Shown here: one piece after another, positions 1-13,090 of the stretch
Layout: every line of letters begins with the position of its first letter
Position numbering within the stretch: the first letter of the stretch is position 1
Assembly: GCA_963978545.1 (NCBI GenBank)
Contig: OZ021722.1
Location: 14,636,801 to 14,700,800 of the forward strand
DNA from: Linyphia triangularis
Lineage: Eukaryota > Arthropoda > Arachnida > Araneae > Linyphiidae
Length of the DNA: 64,000 nt
Direction of reading: 5' to 3'
Position numbers and translations under genes: made by a program
The notes under the pieces: generated by a model
Told to the model about the DNA's origin: nothing
The model's database searches: none
What the model saw: the letters and a program-made list of their open reading frames with translations, nothing else

Positions 1-1501
1 AAATAAATGAAATAGACTTTTATTCACCTTTAAAAGTATAAGTGACTAATGGAAAAGTACCAAAATTTAAATATCCAAATAAACGTATTAAATAAACTTG
101 TAACAAGATAAGTGCAACAATTGCAATTTGTTCAACTTACAAATTGAATTGTTATTCATTGTAGTATTATGCTAAGTAACTTGAAACATTACAAATATAT
201 TCATTTTTTGGAAACTTTTCAGGAAAAAAAAACGTTATCTCTGTTCAATGATTTGAAAGATGTTCTAAAGTAGTCAGAAAATAATAAATCTAAGACATTG
301 GTTATTCTGGCACTAAGAAAACTTGCCAACCATTTACATAATTCTTTAAAAAATTCATGACTTTGGTAGCAACTGTTTCAAGAGGAATTTAAAAATTCTC
401 ATATTCCACGGTATCCCTAAAGGACTACTTAAATGTTAAATAAATGTGCATTAATTATAAAAATATTTTTATAGACAAAACAAGAACAAAAAGTCCATAT
501 GACTTGAAAAATAAACACTCATACAAAAAAAATATATTTAATACTGTATTAGTACTTCTAATCGGGTGGAAGTAGTACTTCTTCAACTTTTAGAAGTAAT
601 CAGATGTTGAATATTTTATAATAAAGACATGGCAAACAAACAAAAAATAGACAATATTTTGAATTGAAAATCAAATAAAGTATTTAAATTCAATTAGAAA
701 TCTATCTATAAATTTTAAAAAAGTACATATTGGAATTCGCACGCAACTTCAATGGAAACCATCATGAAAAAAACAAAAAAAAAACAATTCCATAAAAGGC
801 AATAGTCTCAACCCCAATTCAAAATGAATCAGTATTATTTATATTCAAACTAATTATTGACTAAACTTAACTCCCCCACGCAATTACCACTAACAGCATC
901 ATTCATCGTCATTACGCATTTGCAACTTTAACCCAAGAATCCCATCAAAATGTCAATGAAGACCAGAAATGAATCAAAACAATAAATAAATAAAAAAAAT
1001 ATCGATTCCAAGGTCAAATCAAGGTTGCATCAGTGATGAAGTGTCATGTCCTTTATCGGCATTCACAGCAGAACCGTTGACGCTTGGAGAAAATCAATTC
1101 TGCTGTGGTACAGTGGCGAGACAAAATCAGTGGCGTTATATTTATTTATAGTCGTGTTATTACAGTTGGAAACATGGCTGCTTTTACTTTCTTGTAGACA
1201 CTGAAACTACGTTGATGGGTTTTGGGTTAAGTTTTAATGTGTGAGTGGTTTTTATGTGTTGTACGAAATGGGGTGTACCATGGGGTGCTTTTTGATTATT
1301 ATTTTTTATACTTGAAGAAACCTCTTGAGATATTTTTTTTTTTTTTTTGAATAAGAAGAATGTCAAGAATAACTTTTTTAGAAGTTATTTTCATTTCGTT
1401 AGGGGCGGAATTTTCGTTTTTGCAGAAAGGAGTGAAAGTAAAACAGTTAGATAGAAAAGATAAAATACAAAAGAAGGATAAGTAATTACATAAATAAAAT
1501 T
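1..1501. other. No gene recognised
   Basis: AT-rich sequence with short A/T runs. The 60-codon - strand frame at 1184-1366 depends on a T run and is not supported. Confidence 0.6.
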
Positions 1502-1622
1502 ACAAAAGAAAGATAAATTACAAAATGAAAAGATAAATTACAAAATGAAAAGATAAATTACAAAATGAAAAGATAAATTACAAAATGAAAAGATAAATTA
1601 CGAAAAGAAAAGATAAATTACA
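1502..1622. repeat. 20-bp minisatellite, about 6 units
   Basis: Direct tandem units of AAAATGAAAAGATAAATTAC, nearly identical, with single-base variants at both ends. Confidence 0.95.
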
Positions 1623-1829
1623 AAGCTAGGATTGTATTATTATTACTTATTTCAAATAATTTGAACTTCTGGACATTTTCTGGGGAAAATAAGATAAATT
1701 TTTGCTCAACCAAAGTTTCTTTTATTTTTCCCATCTTAATTCTTTTATTTCATCCTCAAATATACTTTGGAAACATAATTGAAAAACCAATCAAGTTTTG
1801 ATTCCTATCTCTAGAGACATTATTTATGG

Positions 1830-1988
1830 TCGATAACAATAAAACAAGAGTTTGTATGTGTGTTTCTGTTGATTTATCCTTGTAGCTTTGTGCAAAGGGA
1901 CTTCAATATGCGTAGAAGGTTGAAATTTTAAACATAATTAATTTTAGTCTTTTAACTGCGCTTTTGATAAACATATTGTTAACATTTT

Positions 1989-2024
<36 letters not shown>

Positions 2025-2545
2025 TTTTTTTTTTTTTTTTTTTTATTATTAGTTTTTTTTTTTTTTTAGTAACTTCCAATAGACGTAGGGCTTTGAAATT
2101 TTCAACATAAGCATTAGCTATGGCTTTCTATTTGTGCTTTTGACAAACAAAATGTTAAAGTTCTAATTATTATTATTATTTTTTTTATTTTTCTTTCTTT
2201 AAAGTTTCTTCACAGTGTGATTTCCAATAAACGTACAACTCTAAAATTTTAAACATAGGTAGTTCTGGCCTTCTAATTTAATTTTTCACAAACAGAAAGT
2301 GGAATTATTCTCAGAGGCGTGAGAGGGGTTGTATTATTGTATAAACGGGGGGGGGGGATTCTTGACAAGGGGGCGGTCTAATAATAAGGGCTTACATGAT
2401 AATTAATATGTTATCAAGCTAAGAGAGATTAGGTTTACTTAGCAATGAACCTTTCAACGAGCAAGGCCAGTTTGAGTAGCGAAGTGTCAGAAGTTGGGAC
2501 CTATACACCATGACAGGTCTCGACAACGTTGGGCCACGTAGCTAG
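1830..2545 (+). mobile_element. Non-autonomous Helitron-like element, family H1
   Basis: The 5' end is TCGATAACAATAAAACAAG, like the TCTATAATAATAAAACAAG start at 62504. Inside are repeated units with TTTGAAATTTTCAACATAAG and TTTTGACAAACA motifs. The 3' part has AGCAATGAACCTTTCAACGA, CCTATACACCA and ends GGCCACGTAGCTAG with T following, the CTRR|T rule of Helitrons. No Rep/helicase coding. Long T runs at 1990-2068 interrupt it. Confidence 0.65.
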
Positions 2546-2805
2546 TAGATAAAAATTGAGCATAACACGATTTTTGTATAGTTGAGTCATTGGAACTCTG
2601 GAACTAAGATCATTTATATTGGAATGATTGTATTAGACTCTGAAATCTCAACTACCCTTGTAATTTGGATCTTTCAAAGAGGAACTAAACTGCGTTTGCG
2701 ACTGGAAATAAATCAGGACACACCAAAAAGGCAGCCAAGACACTATCTACCACGATCACTGATGTGTTAGCTCTTTTTTTACTTCCTTTGTAATTAACTT
2801 TGTTT

Positions 2806-2945
2806 TTGTGCTTGTGTTTGTGCGGGCAAATCTTCGGAGGACAAATTAACCCACTTGCCGCCACGAGTGTATCTGCCAAGCTAAAACTTGGTAATTAGAA
2901 TGCATTGTCATGGATGACTAGTTTATCTTTTGGGGGAAAAAAATG
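2806..2945 (+). repeat. Dispersed repeat R1, copy 1
   Basis: CGGGCAAATCTTCGGAGG, ATTAACCCACTTGCCGCC, AAACTTGG, ATGCATTGTCATGGATGAC. Shared with 12888 and 36638. Confidence 0.6.
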
Positions 2946-3269
2946 ATAGATAATGTCAATGAATGAGTTTGTTTCCTAGTGCTCAAACTCTCTGAAAATT
3001 CGATTTGAGCTTCTTATTTTATATTTGTATGTGATTAGTCACAAACGGTTTTCTTAGGTGCGAATAATTTTATCGATTATTGAACTACTAATTAATTTTA
3101 GGTTTAGTTGATATTCATTTATGATTTTTAAACAGAATTAACTGAGAGTAATGTATTTAAAAGTTTATATGAATGGAATATCGTGATTATTTTAATTGGG
3201 AAGAGAAATGGTAATAACTGATTTACTAAGCAATAATAACATATATTTCACTGATATAAAATATTAAGA

Positions 3270-3650
3270 GTCATATATTTAAGATTTATATATTTATATA
3301 ATTATAAAATTATGTATTTACATTCTTATATATTTATGTAATTATACATTTAAAAATTTCTATATTTATACATATATTTGCATAATTATGTATTTATGCA
3401 ATTATATATTTATATAATTATAGAATTATATATTTACATTCATATATATTTATGTAATTATAATTTAAAAATTTATATATTTATACATAATTTTGTATAA
3501 TTATATATTTATAAATTTATATAGCTATATATTTATACATGTATGCATTTATATATTTACATATCTAAACATTTATACATTTATACATGTATGCATTTAT
3601 ATATTTACATATTTATATATTTAAGAATTTATGTATTAATAGTTAAATCC
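3270..3650. repeat. AT-rich degenerate minisatellite
   Basis: Repeats of about 18-25 bases based on ATATATTTATATAATTATA and ATACATTTATAC, with larger segments (TATTTACATTC..TATATATTTATGTAATTATA) duplicated about 120 bases apart. Frames across it are low-complexity artefacts. Confidence 0.8.
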
Positions 3651-5095
3651 TTCAAAACTATGGTTTCTTATTGCTTTTATTTGACGTATTTATTAAATAT
3701 AAAGCATCTAAAATTATTGATTTCTTTGTTTCATTTGATATCGTATTTGATTCATTTGTTATGTAATGTGATATACGCTTATTTATCCGTAATTTGATTG
3801 CATTAACTCCGAAAAATAAAATATATTTCTTTGAATTTTTTTTCGAGCATAATTGTAATTTACCTTGATTTTGTATTGTTGCATATTTAAAATTTCTAGC
3901 TAACTGTCTAATATTACAACTCATCAACATAACAGCAACTTTGAAAAAAATTTTAAGAGATAACTTTTTAATATAATGTATATAAATAATTTTCAACAAC
4001 TTTATTTAAAGCTTTCTTCCCTGAAGGCAAATGTCAATGGAATACTTAAAAGATTCACAATGTCCCAAAGACAATTGATCATATGATCATTCTTTGAATT
4101 TACGTCAGGATTATATTTCACATACAACTTTTTTTAATCAATTTGTTATTAATTCACAGATTTATTTCAAACCATTTTCAGCAAATAAAGCATAATTTCC
4201 ACTTTGTAACTAATGAAAAAATGTCGAATTACATCGAATCAATTTTTCCTGGTCGCCAAAACAAGATATTTTCACTCGCATATACGCTTATCGAATGAGG
4301 CTTAACCACACCCTTTACAATTAAGTTAATATGCTGCGCCATTACCATTTGCCTCTCTGTAACATAAATTGAATTTGTAAATCCCTCCCATCACCTCTTC
4401 TCGTGAATTCTACATCTTATTTGAATTGGAACTTTTACAAAAAGCACGTGCGAAATTTAAAATTAGTACTTCTGAATAATTTATAAATTTATTAAAGACT
4501 GGATCTTCAAATTGCCGAATGGAATATGGAATAGAAATCGTTATATGTTAAATATATATATATATATAACAGCAAGTGGAATCCTAATGCAAAACCAAAC
4601 GCATACCTGTTTTGAATTATTTTTGCATTCGTATTAAAAATTTGAATAGCGTTGAGCCTAGTAAGTGACAAGGTGTTTCATCATGAACATTATTAATTCA
4701 CTTCGCTTTGCAACTTTGTTTTGTAGAATGTAATACAGATATTGTAATAGTATATTATTGTATATGTATTATATAGTAAACTACATATATTTGAATACTT
4801 TTAACACATAAACAAAACAAAATAAAATTCTTGTGGTGTAACAAAGTTTTCTTTTTCATCGTCCCTATACGTTCTATCTTATAAATCGGCAGCTACGAAT
4901 ACAAATAATAAAAAAATTATTCTGTTAATAATAATACTTTTTTTTGCACATCTAGTCAGATTCTTTAGAACTTAACTCTCTAAAAATAATTAAAATGTTA
5001 ATGCTTTCTTCACAGTTGTCCTTAATTGTTAATCTATTCATCTTTGCATACAATCGTTACTGATTGCAATACACATTCTTTTTATGTATCTCCTA
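3651..5095. other. No gene recognised
   Basis: AT-rich sequence. A 113-codon - strand frame at 3658-3999 lacks any recognisable motif and has the biased composition of the region. Confidence 0.55.
4552..4569. repeat. (TA)n microsatellite
   Basis: About nine TA units in otherwise unique AT-rich DNA. Confidence 0.9.
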
Positions 5096-5104
5096 AAACT
5101 AAAG

Positions 5105-5294
5105 GCCAAACAAACGGTATAGTGGTTAGCGTTAGCGTGGTAGCTTCTAGACCGCGAGGTTGCGGATTCGAGTCCCGTGTTTGGCATGGGTGTTTGTAAA
5201 TGTATGTTGGCTGTCTAATGACGAATGTTTCGGTGCATTATAGCCCTCGTGTTGCTGACGGCTCCAGATAATCTAAAAACAGCCAACCAACCTT
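5105..5294 (+). mobile_element. tRNA-type SINE, family A, copy 1
   Basis: The head has a pol III A-box-like GTATAGTGGTTAGCGT and B box GATTCGAGTCC. The body contains TGTATGTTGGCT and CATTATAGCCCTCGTGTTGC, and the tail is (AACC)n. Flanked by AAACTAAAG at 5096-5104 and 5295-5303. The A-box region has a small duplication (GCGTTAGCGTGG). Confidence 0.9.
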
Positions 5295-5303
5295 AAACTA
5301 AAG

Positions 5304-5823
5304 TAAGATGATTATTATTATTATTATTATTTTATTTTTTTTTCTGTCTCATTTTGTCAAAAAAAAAATATATTTTTAACAAATGTGAGTGACTTTTACA
5401 ATAATTCATTTAAAAAAAAAAGTCAATGAATTACAATCAACAATTAAACGCTCACTTTAGTATAATAACAAGTATCTGCTAAATGAACAGAAAATAAATT
5501 TGTCTTCTATATCAATTATTTTCTGAGAAAAAGATGTATGAAATATGACAAATTAATATTACCGGTATAGGTGGTATAAATTCCTCTAATTGCATTAATT
5601 GAACATTAGACACCGAGTTCTTGATGGATTTTAATAGAGTGGTAGTTTTGATGCAATAAAATCAAATATATTTTTTACAATTCAATAAAATCACATATTT
5701 TTTACAATCCATTAAAATCACATATATTTTTTTAAATGCAATAAAATCAAACATTTCTTCACAGTACAAAAAAAAATCCAACATATAATGACACCAACAA
5801 TATTCCATTACTAAATTTGTGTC

Positions 5824-5860
<37 letters not shown>

Positions 5861-8650
5861 TATTAACTAGTCAAAATTTTATTGCAAGTTTGTAAACATT
5901 AAGATAGTTTTAGAGCGCATTATAGAATGCATAGATATTCACTACAAAATGTGCCACAACAAAATTAATTAATTTATTTATTTTTTTTATATTTTTTTTA
6001 ATCAAGATTGAAAACATACTACAAAAGTGTGAAATTCAAAGCAGACTGTTCAAATATTTTAAAAATACTTAGTGCACTTTCGAAACATTCAATCCTTTTA
6101 TACAACTTTTTTACATTTTAAAACACTTATGTTTATAAAGCACATTATATTTTAATCCTCATTTCCGTCTGTTATAATACAATATTTGACATTAACTTCC
6201 AAGAGCATACTTTTCTATAAAACTAAAACAACTTTAATATGCTAAGTTAGATAAGTAACGTGAGTTATTAATTAAAAACATTATTCTTCACGTTTGTCTG
6301 CTAAACAGATAATATATGCAAATTCAGTTGCGTTATTTTTAGCAATACACTTTCATTGTTTGAAAAACATTGCATTTTAAGCTCAAATGTTTCATTATGA
6401 CAGTGACTATTTTTCCACAAATGCATTGTTAAACTAAACTATGCATTCATTAAATGAACATCCATCCAAACAAATTCATTGAATAGTTTTGTTGTTTACA
6501 GTATTAAATAACTTATCTTAAAACGAAAAGCCTTCTTGCAAAAAATGCAATCTTTATCAAATATAATCTCATTTTTCCGTGGCTTCTGACAAATTCCTTA
6601 TAATGTGAAAAGAATGAATTCTGAAAAAATTATCTCAATTTTTCTTTTTCTTTTTTTAGATATTATTTTATTTTTCCAACATACATTGTTCCAGAATGGT
6701 AAAATCAAGTCCTTCACATAAAGAAAATATGATTGTTAGAATAGGTCTCATCCAAACATTTGGAAACAGAAAAAAACAAATTTCTTGTTTTCTCTGACAG
6801 AAAATCCACTCCTATCCCAACTCGGAGCTGGAAGGACCAAAAACGAGATTTCTCCAGAAAATAAAAGAAACCCGAATGTGCCACTGTGGCTTAAATGTCG
6901 AGAGATATAATACATATTTAAAAGACATCAGTGCTTGCAAAATTCATGCGCTGAATAAATGCATGAGGGTTTTCTTTTTATAACTGTCTGATGGGATTGC
7001 TACCCCCAAAAACAAGGCCTCATGACTTTATGCAATGCTGGACACTCCAACTGCATAAGAAATACCCATCAAATATGGGGATGTAAATAAATAGTTTTTG
7101 TGTAAGTTACATGATAAGGATTTAGGGATGAAGTATATGGGGTAATCCAGAAATACATGATAGTTCAAAAAATCGATAATTCATGACATTCTAGGTTGGT
7201 TTTTATCAAATTACACACAAATTTTTTCCCACACTGAGTAAAAAATAGTTCATTTCGTTATATACAGAGGGCGCTTTTCATCATTATTAACAGAACTTAA
7301 CCCATTTAAACAACATCCAGTATTTTCAAAACATGGCTTTTTCTTTGTGGTAAAAAAAACATAAATTTTTATTAGAATTTCTGTTTAAACCATATCGTCT
7401 TGTTCTCAAAGGTTCTAAGACTCGATTTTTCACATTTTTTGTGAAATTTGCATCAACCTGTAAGCAAAGGATAATTTTACCACTAAGTTTAGCGTACAGA
7501 ATACCATAAACATAAAGTTAATATCTATACAAAGTGAAAGAAAGTCTAACTATGGATACAATTTAGAATAAAATAAATAAACCATTACAGAAAATAAACA
7601 TTACAAACTATGTAAATTCTCGAAATACAGACTTGTAATATCAGTGGGGTGAATGTGACCCTTTCTGGTTCTTATCTCTCTAATGCAGGATTATGCCATT
7701 TTCATAATCCTGTGAGTCTTCTCGAGTCCCACATGAACTGACTCGGGATAAAGATGGCTTGTCGCTGCAGATTACAGCATAGGAGGCTTTATATGAGTTG
7801 AATCTAGGTGGAATAAGAATGAACTATGTTCAGCTATGGTTAGAGTGATGAGGTAAATAGAAAATTCCACCATTCAGCGAAAGAGTCAGCAGGACTTAAA
7901 GAATTTGATTTTCTAATCAACTTTTTGCTTCTCCATTCATTAATGAAACTAAAAGTTGATACAAACTTTTATATGAAATCAACATTCAAAGACATAACTA
8001 TACAAATGCTGCAGGCACTTGCAATGTGTCTTATATATGGAATATATGAAAGTATCATTGAGAATCAATCATCCTCTTTTGAAAATTCAATGAGAATTTG
8101 CAACTGGAAGTACAAAAAACAGCGACCGGAAGTTAACTTGCAATATGCTCAGCTTAAACTGTAAGTGCTACAGGTGTGGCATATTTAAGTATGAAGGTCT
8201 CTATAAAATTAATACGATTACATAAAATTCCACGAGAGGTGTTTTCATAGCAACTTTAGAAAGTTGGCTCTTAGGCTACAAAAAGAGATACCTGATTAGA
8301 ACTTGAATATTTGGTAAGAAGCTATCTCGACAAGTTGGTCAACCAGCTTTCAAACTGAAACATTATTTTATTGTTTATAAAAAAAATTAATAAATGTTTT
8401 GTTAAAAAAAAAAAATGTTTTGTTATCATAAGGCCGGTTGGGGTAATAGTACCATGTTTTTACAACGAAGTTAAACATTTCTGACCGTTATACCAATTTA
8501 AAAAGCAAACTATTTCTACTAATTTGTAAGACGGGAACATTAGCTTAACTTGCTGGTATTTAGTATAAGAGGTTTTATTTTGATGTTGACATTATAAGTA
8601 ACACTAAAATAAATTAATAAATTTCTTGTCCAATGCGTCCAGTTAATCCT
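5304..8650. other. No gene recognised
   Basis: AT-rich. Contains a run of about 33 A at 5825-5856 and many shorter ones. A stretch at 6795-6985 is open in one frame for about 60 codons without a start; nothing in it is family-like. Confidence 0.55.
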
Positions 8651-8905
8651 TAAAGCCGAATTTATACGCTACCAGTCGGGCCTCCAGTTCAGATCATCAG
8701 TTCTGTGACGTCAAGTAAGCGACCGATGAGCCGTCTATCGGTGATCATGGGAGAGCGCACGTGATTGGTTGATCGGAGTCACCGGCGCCAGTAAATAGAA
8801 AATGTTTGGTTTACTGGAACCAGTAGCCTGGTGACGTCACATGACGTCACTGACTGGCGATCTAAACTGGAACCTCGACTGTGGTAGCGTGTAAATCAGG
8901 CTTTA
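8651..8905. mobile_element. MITE of the 'TAAAGCCTGATTTACACGC' family, CRE-rich copy
   Basis: TIRs: TAAAGCCGAATTTATACGCTACCAG and, inverted, GTAGCGTGTAAATCAGGCTTTA. The interior has GTGACGTCA three times (about 8705, 8832 and 8843), TCGGTGATCATGGGAGAGCGC and GGCGCCAGTAAATAGAAAATG. Shared with 43192-43431. Confidence 0.85.
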
Positions 8906-9067
8906 CACTGAGGCAACTGGACCACGTTGCACTAAATTTCATAATAACTAGAATATTTTGATGGGGGGGGGGGAGTGTCTGAGCCCGATCAAGTACCTTT
9001 ATACTTAAAAAAAAAAAATTTTTAAATAAAAAAAAACACGTTAACTTTGTTGAACAGCAATAATTAA

Positions 9068-9369
9068 CCATTGGTTAGGCGCTCAATTTTTTTTTTTTTT
9101 TTCTTATCTCGCGCTTAGTCGCGTGGGGGACAAATGTCTCCCAAATTCAAATTTTCGTGCATGCCATTAAATTCGTGAAAAAATATCAATGTAAATGGGT
9201 ATCTTAATCAAAAACACAACATTAATGAACGGAATAAAGTAAAAATTAAACAATTAATTTAAAAATAACTTGGAAAAAAAAAACTGTAAGATGGTTTTGA
9301 TCATGGGCTGCCATCTAATGAGAAATTAATTTTGGGGGGACATTTGTCAATCACTCGACTAACCAAGGG
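9068..9369. mobile_element. piggyBac-like MITE, TTAA-flanked
   Basis: TTAA at 9064-9067 and 9370-9373. TIRs CCATTGGTTAGGCGC... and inverted ...CGACTAACCAAGGG. A further inverted block GGGGGACAAATGTC / GACATTTGTC is followed by inward AT-rich sequence. TTAA targets and C-rich ends are typical of piggyBac. Confidence 0.75.
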
Positions 9370-9796
9370 TTAATATTTTACTAGATTAATATTGCGGGAA
9401 AAGTTTCGAAACACTCCAGTCGCAATATGGAACTCTACACCACCGAAACCTAAAATTATTTTATAAAACTATTTAGCGATTCCTTTTGTGGTTTCGACTC
9501 TTCATGAAAAACATGTCACATAATGGGCAATTCTCAATACAAAAATTTCTGCTCACTGCCCTTTTTCTTTTTTTTTTATTTGCAACCAAAGTTCGCCTGT
9601 TAGATTGGGCTGGAAAAACGACACATTCAGCTCGAAGCTAATGTGACGTCACTTGTTCCGAAATTGACTTGAATCTTGACTTGAAACGCAGCAGCGGAAA
9701 CCAATTTGCGAATCACGTCAGCCGGCACGGAATATGGCAATTGTTTAAAAAAAACTCACACCTTGGCAGAAACCTCTCGATAACCATAGAAACGGA

Positions 9797-9999
9797 AGGA
9801 AGTTTTGACGTCACAGAAAAAAATGTAGAGTTTTTATTGGACTGCAATCGAATGAGGTTTTCGGGCATTTTCTTTTCTTAATATTTAAATAACTAATTTT
9901 TTAAAAGAAACTTTTGTTTGAATATTTGGAATCGGAGAGAAATTCTTCGTAAATACAAACTAATTTCACTCATTTTTTAAAAAATGTGGGAATTGTCCA
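9797..9999 (+). repeat. Left arm of a 2.7 kb inverted-repeat structure
   Basis: GGAAGTTTTGACGTCACAG ... CATTTTCTTTTCTTAATATTTAAATA ... AATATTTGGAATC ... AAATTCTTC ... ACTAATTTCACTC recurs inverted at 12071-12473 (apart from the MITE there), at roughly 80% identity by eye. Confidence 0.8.
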
Positions 10000-10030
10000 T
10001 TATACTCACAGAATGCATTTAAAATTACCA

Positions 10031-10590
10031 AACTAGGGGTGTGGAACATCGCACAACTTTCAATTGCACTATAATACTGCCGTGGATTTGTGTCGTTTGT
10101 ATATTTTCATCCTTCATTTAGAATAAATGGCCATTTTGGCGATATTTTTTGCGATAATTCTTGTATAGGTCAAAAAGAAAAAAAAACTTCCACCAAAATG
10201 GTGATTTTGGCGATATACTTTTCTATACTATCCTTTATTATAAGCGAAACTGAGGGGAGAAGAAAAAACTATCGTTGATGAGGTATGCTCAAGGAAAGAG
10301 AACTATGCGTTGAAGGCATTCATTTTTCAACTTTTTACGCCATTAAAATATTTTTACGGGAATTTCGGAGGTGGGGATGTTTAGAACACCTTAAGAGGCA
10401 TTACCACAGCGATTTTTATCAAAATCATTGGAGCCGTTTTTTAGCAATCATTGAAAAACATGATTTTTTCAATGGCAGCTACCTTATGTACAGACACGAT
10501 TTTTACGAAAACCTTAATGGCAGATACCATGGCCGCCACTAACGCTCATACCAAATTTGAACATAGTAGGTCAATTGGTTCGGGAGTTAT
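10031..10590 (+). repeat. Dispersed repeat R2, copy 1
   Basis: Collinear with 32870-33420: ACTAGGGGTGTGGAACATCG, CACAACTTTCAATT, GAACACCTTAA, AATCAAAATCATT.GAGCC, AACCTTAA.GG, ACCAAATTTGAACAT. Open frames in it are short and not shared in frame by the second copy. Element class unknown. Confidence 0.8.
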
Positions 10591-11166
10591 GCTGACCACA
10601 GACACACATACATACACACACAGGCAGATATTTTTTCTAGATCACTTTTTTGAAATCAGGATGTTCCAAATCGTGGAGAAATACAAAAAATATCGATTTT
10701 TTTTTTTTTTTGACCGAATGCTATACTTTCATTGTCCTTTGTATATATACATATGGGTAATTGAAAGTAAAAAGTGGTGGTAAACTCTGATTTATATATT
10801 TTAATTTTTTTTTTTTTTTTTTTTTTTTTTTCTTATGCAAAATGTCGATAAACATTATTGTTCGACTAATTATATTGTTCAGTATAGAGTCAAAGGTAAG
10901 AAAATGTCAAAAAATAAAGACAAAACCTTAAACAACTTTTTCGCCTAAGAACCTGAGATACTTTTAAGGCCAAGACTGCCGACAGTTATAAGCAGGAAAC
11001 TTTATCTACTTCTAACTATTTTTATAGACACAACTTTTCCGAGAGTTTTTCATCTCACTTGAACTCATCCCAACCTGAAAACCTTCAGGCGTTCGCTTTT
11101 CCCCCAAAACGGAATTTTTAAGGAATCTTTCTCCAGCCACATTATCCGGAATATCGATAATATAGT

Positions 11167-11199
<33 letters not shown>

Positions 11200-12070
11200 T
11201 ATACGCAAACGTCACTTTTAAGGATAGTTTTTTTATCGATATTTTTCCTCCCGGTATCCACTAAGTTATTTGGAGATCGATTTTTAAAGTTCAATTCCTG
11301 TCGATTTTAATGGAAAAGTCATACCAATTTTCTCTGCAGGACTGAAATGAAGCGGCAGATAAATTATGAGTATTTTCTACTAAATTCCAGTGAAAAGGGA
11401 TGAAATTTTTATGTGGAATTTTATTATCTTTGGTAGTAATATTTTAATATTAATTTTATGTTTTTGCGAAATACGGATGTAGATAAAAAAAATAATGGCA
11501 CTAAGTTCTATCGGGGAATAGCGTTAAAATTAACCAAATTTGTAAATCCGCATTTCATCTAACAGACACAGTTGATTTTGTCGCCTTATCCACTCCTTTA
11601 TAATGGTGTTCATTACTTTGTAATTTCAATAAGTTTTTCTATAATGGACAATGAGGAACTTGCACAAGTGAGGAAAATGAATATGTTTTGAGTTTTCTAG
11701 TGTTATCCAACGAATATATTTGATCAGTGCAATTATTTTTTTATCTTTATTCTTTAAATAAAATCAAAAATCGAGTTTGAAATCAAAGCAAAAGTCACGT
11801 TATAAAAAAAACCGTGACGTAGTTAAGCATAGATTCCTTTGAAAGTCCGAGGAGGATCCTTGTCTAAAACAGGTTTTAGACTGGTTCATCATCTGCGCGT
11901 TGACGTCACACTCAAAAGTAGCTTTTTTCCCGCCAAATCGCAAAGTGAAAAATTAAATATTTTATTTTAACTAACTATCCGAGCTCAAATTTTTGAAAGA
12001 ATGGTATTGTTTTTCATAATTTTTTCTTTACTTTTATTTAAAAATAAAACCAAAAAACGTTAAAGTTCTT
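10591..12070. other. No gene recognised
   Basis: Contains ACACATACATACACACACAGG just after repeat R2, T runs near 10696 and 10806-10832, and an A run at 11178-11199. Otherwise unique AT-rich DNA inside the inverted-repeat structure. Confidence 0.5.
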
Positions 12071-12473
12071 CATTCCCGCATTGCTTAAAAAACGAGTGAA
12101 ATTAGTTTATATTTATGAAGAATTTCTTTCTGATTCCAAATATTTAACCCTTTGCACTCCAGGCCTTTTTCGCTCGGAGGAATCAGCAACTCGAGACATT
12201 TTAGGTTCGGCTGGTGTTTATGGATTTGTTTCATAGAAACTAAACACAGTCATTGGCCTTGCATCGAATTTCCGCATCACACCTAATGGTCCTCTCGTGG
12301 TTTGGCATCCAATCGTGTGGCGCCTGAGACACGCCACTGGAGTGCAAAGGGTTAAACAAAAGTTCTTTAAAAAAATTAGCTATTTAAATATTAAGAAAAG
12401 AAAATGCCCCCAAAACCGAACCAAAACCAGTCCGATCAAAACACTCAACAAAATCTGTGACGTCAAAGCTTCC
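12071..12473 (-). repeat. Right arm of the inverted-repeat structure, interrupted by a MITE
   Basis: Inverted counterpart of 9797-9999. Without the 204-base MITE and one TTAA it is about 195 bases. The structure encloses the repeat at 10031-10590, so it may be the terminal inverted repeat of a larger decayed element. Confidence 0.8.
12148..12351. mobile_element. piggyBac-like MITE 'CCCTTTGCACTC', copy 1
   Basis: TTAA at 12144-12147 and 12352-12355. TIRs CCCTTTGCACTCCAGG and CACTGGAGTGCAAAGGG. 204 bases. It interrupts the right arm of the 9797/12473 inverted repeat; the left arm shows the same site without it. Confidence 0.9.
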
Positions 12474-12887
12474 TATCGGCCAATGTCGAAAATAGGGGTT
12501 CTTAGAAGATTGGCCAATCAGTGCCGAACCTCGAGCATCGTTCTGAAATACACGATTTTTTTATTTATTTTTTAATAATCATGTAAAAACCATCACAAAA
12601 CTTATTTTTAAACCTCCCTCCTTTCTTATAACACTATATTTCAATTTTAAAACTCTGCATCTCAAAACTTCCAGTATTTTTCACCCAGAACTGGTTGGGA
12701 TCGGCCAAGATCCATAACAACGGCTAGTCTACAACGATCAACATCGGGATTGGCCAGTGTCGAACCTATATTAGCCAGCTTATGTGTGCTATTGGAGTTT
12801 CTACTTCAGACTAAATTCTGGAGTTCAATGTATATATAAAATAAATTTTGTCAATTTTACTTTTTAAATCCTTTATATTAACTTAGA

Positions 12888-13090
12888 TTTTGCATGCTTG
12901 TCGATGGTGGGCAAATCTGTAGAGGCCTAATTAACCTCCTTTCCGTCATCCAATCTGACTGAAACTTGGTAGATAGATTCGATGTCGATGACAAGGCATT
13001 CTATCAACTTGAAGTCAATGTCACAAAAAGGTCGCTTTTACAGAATTCTAATAAACCAACTTGCCGCCATCCAATCGCACTGAAATAGCA
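12888..13090 (+). repeat. Dispersed repeat R1, copy 2
   Basis: GGGCAAATCTGTAGAGGCC, CGTCATCCAATCTGACTGAAAC, GATGTCGATGACAAGGCATTC, then a second partial unit ACCAACTTGCCGCCATCCAATCG. This suggests a tandem arrangement in the parent element. Confidence 0.6.

Noticed and set aside
3543..3797. 84-codon frame of His-Leu-Tyr-Ile repeats
   Set aside because: Low-complexity AT minisatellite; no protein-like composition.
6795..6987. About 60 codons open without a start after a CTGACAG acceptor-like site
   Set aside because: One moderate splice-like site and no domain, partner exon or codon-use support.
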